From Hyphodiscus hymeniophilus (Eukaryota > Ascomycota > Leotiomycetes > Helotiales > Hyphodiscaceae), in the NCBI GenBank assembly GCA_016508695.1, contig VNKQ01000005.1, forward strand, positions 2,108,001 through 2,172,000: DNA of 64,000 nucleotides, written 5' to 3'. The translations under genes and the position numbers were made by a program. The notes under the pieces are model-generated. The model was not told the origin of the DNA and did no database searches. It saw only the letters and a program-made list of their open reading frames with translations. The stretch's first letter is position 1. Each line of letters starts with the position of its first letter. Shown here piece by piece: positions 57,468-64,000 of this stretch.

Positions 57468-58308
57468 TGTCGTGCCCGAACATCGATCAGGCTCTCATTG
57501 ACAGCGATGGCGACGAAGATCCATGTAATGTGTCAGAGGTCGTGGCAGTAAAGTGAGGTGCTGACACTGATTGGCAGCTGCGCGTTTGAGGAAACGAGCG
57601 ACGTCGAATGGCCGTCCAGCGTGCGTCCGCTAGCTGTTGCAACGGTCAAGGAACGATAGGGTGTCGATGCAGGATGATATTGAGGCTTCAAAGACCGTGC
57701 AGATGGGCAAGGAGCTCAAGAGCAGCAAGAGAGGTCGATTGAATTGTGGAGAGATTGTTCTGCCAGAGGTTGACTTTCCGTTGATGAGGCCCGACCAGGC
57801 AGAACCGATGCGCTAATGGCCGTACTTAGCGGATCGCTGCCAGAGTCGAGACCACACCTCAGAATAAGCGCGAAAGTCGAAACCCAGAAATCACGTGAAG
57901 ACGTGAGGAACCGGCCAGAGGGCGTCGGCGATGTCGTGTCGATATGCTCTTCTTTGTTTCCACACAGACTTTTGTGCCCTTGCTCGGCCAGTCGACATTC
58001 ACTCGCCAATTGCATGCACATAAGAACAGTAATTATCTCTTGCGTTACTGCTCGTTCCCGATCTGAAGGATCAAAACAGACCAATTTTGAGGCTCGACGC
58101 GTCTGGGGCCACCTATATCCTTGAAGCTATACGGTATCCGCGCAGAGCTTTCCGTATCAGGTTTGCATCTGTGTATCGTTTGAATAAAAATGATCCTGGC
58201 CACTGGGTCAGATATTTGCTAGGAATGCGATCGCATATTGTAATTTGCATTTGACAACGTCCAAACGTTCCCGTTGACCCTGTCAAAACAACATTTTCCA
58301 ACACCACA
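57468..58308. promoter_or_regulatory. Divergent spacer between RhoGEF and TERT
   Basis: About 840 bp between the two start codons. ORFs on both strands at 57716-58124 overlap and lack coding character. No TATA box was seen close to the TERT start. Confidence 0.5.
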
Positions 58309-61300
58309 ATGGTAGGAAAGAGAAAACGAATCAAACACGGCGTTGAAAGCGAGCAAAAGCGACAAAGAATATCCAGCAAATCACATATCAAAGATCCCAT
58401 AGTCAAACACGCGGTTCTCGCTCAATGCTACCCACAAGTCTTTACACTACGAGAGTATCTTCTTTACAAATTACCAGCGACCTCGAAAATAAGACGAAAA
58501 AGGATCTTGAACATTGGAGGAAAGCAAAATGCTGGGGATGGAAAGGACTGCACTGCACTGTCTACTTTCTTGGATAACACGCTTGTGGGACTTCTCAACA
58601 GCAACGAAGTACCCCTTCAGGAAAGAATACAGCACTGGACTTCATTTTCTCAAAGATTAGACACGTCCGATGCGACATTTGCGAACTTGAGTGGAACAGG
58701 GAACTTTTCGCAGTCAGAGGTCAGTGTTTACTTTAGTTCGCGCGCTGGAATGCAACACCCACAGGACTGAGACATAAGCTTATAACAACTTAGATCGTCG
58801 ATTTTGTCATCTGGATAACATTATCCAAGGCCATCACGCCAAATGGAAGACCCCAACATCTGTTGTGTCAAGGCTTCCGCAAAGATGTCAGTGCAAGATC
58901 CGTATGTAGGGACGAGATGGCCACATCTTCCATTCCTGGAGTCATTTCCACGTACCCAAATGATCACGTGGCTGCGATGAAAGCATCGCCATGGGCCGAG
59001 GTCCTCGCTCTTATGGGAAGGGAGGGAGAGCGGATGATGATAGATTTGATACTTGATTGTGGGATCTTTGTACCTATTGAGAGTGGTCGAGGCAGCTATC
59101 ATCAGCTTAGTGGTGAGTCAACAAACCTGATTTCTCAAGCAGCACTGATGCATAGTTGCAGGACAACCTTTGGGAGATATTCAACCTTTGCTCGTTTTTA
59201 ACGGCCCCTCTTCGTATCAAAAGTTCAAGGCCAAGGCCAAGGCCCGTTCCCCAATGACCACCGTCCATTCTCCTGCGTGCATCACTTTTGTACGGAACCG
59301 AATGCTCTATGCCCGGGCAGCTCTCAATGCTCAAGGCAAAGTTCGATTTGGATTACGACACATTCGTATGTCTCAAACTCTATGGCGAGTATCTTTGCTT
59401 ACAGTTTAGACGTTTTCAATCGTTTCCCGTACAACAATTTACTCGATATCAGCCAGAAAGATCAATCCGCGCAGCCAAACACCATTCACGTGATGTTATA
59501 TATATTTCCTCGACAATTTGGCTTGCACAACGTTTTTACTGGTGATGTTGATTCCAAGGAGACAGTTCAGCCTTTCAAAGACTACACATTGCGAGAAGAT
59601 GAAATACATGCCAAGTTTCCGACAGAGGCAACAGTGAAGATTCCCAAACGCCTGCGGGGGAAAGCCACAGAATTGGTTCAAAAAATGCAGATTCAACACA
59701 GTCGATGTCCTTACAAGATACTTCTGAATTATTACTGTCCAGTAAGTTATGTTTTCAGCTATGTTTTCTCCTTCTAAACCCCAACTTAGGCTTTTCAAGA
59801 GGACCCCTCACGAACCATGATGAATCCCCAACCCGAGCAGTTAAGTACATGTACGTCGACGGCTTTGAAAACACAGAAGTCGATATCCGCCAACTCTGAA
59901 ACCTCTCTTTCGCCGGACTCTACTACACTGCTGCCCCGCAAGCCCTCTATGATGGATTGTGCGACTTCAATCGCGAATGTGTCGGCATTCTGTAGAGCCA
60001 CTCTTCACGAATTGATTCCTCGTGAATTCTGGGGCACCGGCAGAGTCCAAATGCAGAATAAAGCTATCTTTGACAGCAATGTAGATCGATTTGTTAAAAT
60101 TCGGCGCTTTGAGACTTTGTCATTACATGAGGTATCACAGGGAATTAAAGTAAGTCTGCAATTCATTGCTGTACAATGGCAACTGATGGTCATTTCAGAT
60201 CGGGAGTATAGATTGGCTGGGGCCTCCCAAACCTACCCACCAGCCACTATCACAGTCCGATCTGAACAAACGCAAAGAGATTTTCCACGAGTTTCTCTAC
60301 TACGTCTTCGACTCAATTCTCATTCCTGTTATCCGAGCAAATTTTTACGTCACAGAATCTAACATCCACCGTTACCGTGTGTTTTTCTTCCGACACGATG
60401 TATGGCACTCGTTGGCGGAACCGGCAATCGCATCTCTCAAAATCACGATGTTTGGAGAGATCCAGCGTGAGAAGGCGCAAAATTTGTTGGATTCTCGGAC
60501 GCTTGGCTTCAGCCAAGTACGCTTACTACCAAAACAAACTGGCGTAAGGCCAATCATGAACCTGCGGCGGAGGGCGTTGAAGAAGGGGACCAATGTACTT
60601 GGGCCTAGTATCAACTCAGTCCTTGCTCCGGTTTACAATGCTCTTAGTTTTGAAACGGTATGATAACCTCCTGATAATCCTGGTCTAGACTGACAGCATA
60701 GAAATCAAACCCACATCGTCTGGGTTCAACTCTATTCTCAGTTGGAGACCTATATACAAAGTTGACAGCCTTCAAGTCTTCTCTTCAAGGCTCCCAGAAG
60801 CCCCTCTATTTCGCTAAGCTAGATGTTCAGTCAGCGTTCGACACCATTCCTCAAAGGGCAGTACTTCAATTGATGGCATCGATTCCCTCTGACTCCGAGT
60901 ATCGCATATCCAAGCATGTTGAGATTAAGCCCGGTGATGGCTGGCGCGAAGGAAATGGCAACGCCAAACCAATCCGAAAGTGGATAGCCCTTGCTAAAGA
61001 TTCCGAAGACTTCCAGCGCTTTGATGAGAATCTAGAGTCGGAACTTGCAGTAGGGAGGAAGAACACCATTTTCGTTGAGAACGTCGTCAATCAATTCCGC
61101 GAAACAGATGACCTTCTGACCCTTCTGGCCGAACATGTTGAGCACAACATGGTTAAGATAGGCAAGAAGTTCTATCGACAAAAAGAAGGGATACCTCAAG
61201 GATCAGTGCTCTCGTCACTCTTGTGCAATTACTTCTACGCCGACCTTGAAGCTCGTCATCTTCAATTCTTGCAGTCAGGGAACAGCTTGCTCCTGAGATT

Positions 61301-62511
61301 GATCGATGATTTCCTTCTCATCACCACGGAACAATCGCATGCGAAGAAATTCTTGCAAGTGATGCACGATGGACTTCCAGCATACGGTGTTCGTGTCAAC
61401 CCGGACAAAACGCTTGTCAACTTCGAAACGGTCATCAACGGCAAGAAGGTAGAACGCCTGGTCGGAAACAACAGCTTTCCATATTGTGGAACCTTCATTA
61501 ATACGAAGTCTTTGGATATTACTAAGGATCGAGAGAGGAGAAAAGATATGGGTGAGTGCACCAAACCCCCATTGTGGATTGCCGAAGTCGTGAAGAAGCC
61601 CAAGCGGGCTCTGGCCTCTATATATATCCAAACAAAGAACTACTTATCACATACGACCATAGACTGAGGAGAATTGGGCATCCCGTCCGCTCTGCCATAC
61701 ACAAGCCTCAGATCGGCAGATTAGTAGTTGGGTGGGTGACCACCAGCGAATACCTGCTGTTGTATGTGTTTGCTTTTTTTTTTTGCCTTTTTGGTTTTCT
61801 TACTTTTGCCTCGGTCTATTATGCTAACAAACGGCTCTCAGCCATCGGAGACTCCTTGACAGTGGAGTTCTCGAGAGTCCCGGGAAAGGCATTCCACAGA
61901 AAGATTCTCAGTAAGTACCGGTCCCACGCTAGCGCTTGGTACCAACTTTTGCTAATAAAGGCTGACCACGTGATCAGATACTTTCAAGATACAGGCCCAT
62001 GCTATGTTCCTCGATACTTCACATAACTCTCTACACACTGTTCTATCGAATATCTACAGTGCGTTTATTGAAACGGCTACAAAGCTTTACACTTACAATC
62101 GATGTCTGCCGGTTGGAAAGCAGCCCGGAACGGGATTGGTCACAAGTAAGTTTTTTGCCGTGGTATTCATGTGTGGACGCTGATTGGCTGAATCAACAGA
62201 GACGATTTCTGATTTAGTCGAACTGGCATTTGTGTTGATGAAGAGTAAAGGTAGGAATAGAAAGAACCTGGGCTATCAATGCGTGGTCAAGAAGGTACAG
62301 GTCGAATGGTAAGTACGTGTGCCAGGTCGAGCATGCAATGGACACTAATGCTTTTTGTAGGCTTGCAATGCATGCATTCAGGACTGTGATGGTCAAGAAG
62401 CAGAGTAAATTCGCTCCGGTGATTTCGTGGCTTGACGACAAGATCGAGAGCCTGAAACTCAGGGAGGGACAGATGGTAGCGCGGATGAAGGGTGTTGTTT
62501 CTGTACCATGA
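58309..62511 (+). CDS. TERT: Telomerase reverse transcriptase, catalytic subunit
   Basis: Eleven exons (58309-58719, 58794-59112, 59162-59365, 59410-59741, 59790-60149, 60199-60657, 60702-61551, 61842-61910, 61978-62145, 62200-62308, 62361-62511) give 1143 aa. The RNA-binding region includes FPRQFGLHNVF (about 343) and FCRATLHELIPREFWG. RT motifs run in order: FFRHDVWHSLAEPAIASL (motif 1, about 606), VRPIMNLRRRA (motif 2), LDVQSAFDTI (motif A, catalytic Asp, about 733), GIPQGSVLSSLLCNYFYADL (motif B', about 859), LRLIDDFLLIT (motif C Asp pair, about 893), NPDKTLVNFE (D) and FPYCGTF (E). The spacer between A and B' is the telomerase IFD. The C-terminal extension is built by exons 8-11. All phases agree. 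Intron 7 is 290 nt and contains a 5S rRNA gene. Confidence 0.96.
61619..61627 (+). promoter_or_regulatory. Upstream TATA box of the intronic 5S gene
   Basis: TATATATAT at 61619-61627 is centred about 26 bp and starts 30 bp before the 5S 5' end. Filamentous-fungal 5S genes characteristically carry a TATA element at about -29 besides the internal control regions, so this supports an active pol III unit. Confidence 0.75.
61649..61767 (+). rRNA. 5S rRNA: 5S ribosomal RNA, inside TERT intron 7
   Basis: The 119-nt segment begins ACATACGACCATAGACTGAG and ends CTGCTGTTGTATGT, as in Neurospora-type 5S RNA. The ends pair (ACATAC with GTATGT). CTGAGG pairs with CCTCAG for helix II, GGCA with TGCC closes helix III, and the invariant block TTAGTAGTTGGGTGGGTGAC followed by CACCAGCGAA (internal control region and helix IV/V loop) is intact. 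I see no lesion. It has the same orientation as TERT and starts 97 nt after the intron donor. Dispersed single 5S copies are normal in filamentous ascomycetes; location in a telomerase intron is unusual. Confidence 0.95.
61774..61784 (+). terminator. RNA polymerase III terminator of the 5S gene
   Basis: Eleven consecutive T residues begin 7 nt after the 5S 3' end. A run of four or more T on the coding strand ends pol III transcription. The run lies within the TERT intron, 58 nt before its acceptor. Confidence 0.88.
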
Positions 62512-63115
62512 GTTATAGCAAACCCGTTCCTGATCATCTCAATCGCTGAATACGGTGACATTCCTTACCTCCCATAATGCTCGAAGTCCTAACCCTCGGT
62601 GATCAATGTCTTGATCCGAACCTTGCCTTGAAATCTTCGGATACTCATAGTAGCATGCAAAGTCGTGTTTTGTTTTCGTTAGTGAGGAAAATATTGCTCA
62701 ATACCGTAAGCCAATGGATACCTAGTCGGTTCAACGTAACCACCGCCCTCCCCAGAATCTATCTTGTACACAAATGTACGACGAACCCTTGCTATCATTA
62801 CACAGATGCCATATGCAGTTCAATGAAGCATGCTTCTCTTTGAATTACCGGTCTATTAAGCTATCTATATCTCGCATCAGCTGAAGCCTTTGAATGTCAA
62901 CCACTGCTATATAGATATCCATACCGTTGTTCTCTAAGCGTGTGGCTGCTCAATTGCCTATGACATGAGCAGCAAGTAGTGATGTGAACAGTTCTAACCT
63001 CAAAGCTAGAGATTAAGGAGGCAGGATAAAAATACTCCCGAGATAGATTGGTATGAGTTTCATTCTAAACTTCATTCGAGTATTAATAGACCATGAAATC
63101 TCAACCATGTAATCA
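62512..63115. other. Intergenic, tail-to-tail
   Basis: About 0.6 kb between the TERT stop and the desaturase stop. An 88-codon ORF at 62577-62843 lacks coding character. Confidence 0.55.
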
Positions 63116-64000
63116 TCAATGTAAACCAGATTCGCCCGTCTTAATCATCCAGCTCTGGCACGCGGACAAAGTCTCGACCTGTTTAGAAATCTCCTCAAGC
63201 CTACTCAACACAACCTTATTCCCATCCACGAACCCAAACAGCACGTACTCGATCCCAACATCCTTACAAAACTCCTTGACGAGAGCTTGCACCCTCCTCA
63301 GATTATGTCTGGGAACTCGCGGGAACAAGTGGTGCACGGCCTGGAATTGAAGTCCGCCGTGCACGAAGTCGAGCCACGCGGGGCAGTCGATGTCCATGGT
63401 TGTTCGCAGCTGCTTTTGAGCGAAGGATTCGGTCGGTCCCAGATCCGCCGTCGACATGCCCCAGTGCGAGAGTGTGATCTGGATGTGTAAGGGCATGGTG
63501 GTGATATGTGATACGAGCACGAATGCGACGCGGAGGGTCCAGGTAGGGATTGACTTCCACAAGAGGAGATAGCCAAACATGTACCAGTAGCAAGCCATGG
63601 CTAAGAGTTCTACAGGGCGAGTCCATGATGAGGAGGCGAGAGACCTTGAGCGAGCAGAGATGAGATGGAGCCAGGAGAGGATGTAGAGATTGAATCGTGC
63701 GACGCACATGATTGGGTAGTAGGTGTATTTTTGGTATTGAACGGCGATTTCGGCAGCTTTGTCCCAAACGAAGGTCATATTGTAGTAGCTGGATACAATA
63801 GATTTGAAAAATGCTGGAGAGGTCGCAAATAGGGGAATGTTCTGAATATCTGGGTCGTGAAGCTGAGAAAGGTTAGCCGGAACATTCTGATTGCCATCTG
63901 ACTAATGCCTTACTGGGTGGTTTGGCACTAAGTGATGCACGTTGTGACTGCTCTTCCACCATCCAATTGACAACCCACAGCAGAAATCTGCTACGAAGAT
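63116..64000 (-). CDS. Front-end / delta-8 sphingolipid-type desaturase, C-terminal part
   Basis: Partial gene on the minus strand: exon 63116-63862 and the 3' part of an exon reaching the window edge (63914-64000), joined in phase 0 by a 51-nt intron. It encodes the last 277 residues of a membrane fatty-acid desaturase. The second histidine box, HNVHH, lies in KSSHNVHHLVPNHP and the third, QFQAVHH, in a QxxHH pattern, the mark of cytochrome-b5-fused front-end desaturases, including fungal delta-8 sphingolipid desaturases. Several hydrophobic ER segments lie between them (LLAMACYWYMFGYLLLW, VAFVLVSHITTMPLHI). The b5 domain and first histidine box would lie beyond the window. Substrate assignment between sphingoid base and acyl chain is not certain. 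Confidence 0.88.

Noticed and set aside
1..64000. CRISPR arrays, operons and bacterial-type ribosome binding sites
   Set aside because: None seen, and the intron-rich eukaryotic gene structure makes them irrelevant here.

Overview
The window is a piece of a filamentous ascomycete (Pezizomycotina) nuclear genome. The signs are many short introns (mostly 44-75 nt, GT-AG, CTAAC/CTGAC-type branch sites), intergenic gaps of 0.3-3 kb, genes on both strands without operons, and fungal families such as HET, UstYa-like (DUF3328), DH-BAR RhoGEF and the dispersed type of 5S rRNA gene. A leotiomycete is my guess from protein flavour only. Exon structures below were assembled by hand from splice signals, reading phase and family conservation. 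In the well-supported models the exon lengths sum to a multiple of three; the RhoGAP gene is the exception and is discussed as a frameshift.

Layout. 1.9-8.1 kb: a sugar-acid island with myo-inositol oxygenase, a zinc polyol/idonate-type dehydrogenase and a KduD-like SDR; the last two are divergent and share a promoter. An F-box-like gene lies inside it. 9.0-17.3 kb: a 103-bp tandem repeat and three lineage-type hypothetical genes. 18.2-20.6 kb: mitochondrial ribosomal protein MRPS29/DAP3 and ribosome-biogenesis factor RRS1, divergent over 227 bp. 21.0-24.1 kb: a broken small ORF and a RhoGAP gene whose frame is interrupted. 24.1-30.6 kb: gene-poor DNA with one small membrane protein gene, a 287-bp MITE, a G12 run and a TTC microsatellite. 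30.6-40.2 kb: an Hsp70-like ATPase, a coiled-coil protein, an RBR ubiquitin ligase and a HET-domain protein. 41.6-50.8 kb: a candidate cluster in which two UstYa-type genes bracket a PuuE-type allantoinase-like hydrolase, an NCS1 nucleobase permease and a 2-oxoglutarate/Fe(II) dioxygenase. 51.6-57.5 kb: a DH-BAR-SH3 RhoGEF. 58.3-62.5 kb: telomerase reverse transcriptase (TERT). 63.1-64.0 kb: the end of a front-end/sphingolipid desaturase gene that runs off the window.

Most striking observation: a complete, fold-competent 5S rRNA gene with a TATA box at about -29 and a T11 pol III terminator sits in the same orientation inside a 290-nt intron of TERT, between the reverse-transcriptase core and the C-terminal extension. 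The other TERT introns are 44-76 nt. Second: the two-UstYa nucleobase-type cluster, whose dioxygenase promoter carries GATA sites. Third: the inositol-glucuronate-gluconate island, with two CreA-type sites between the divergent dehydrogenases.
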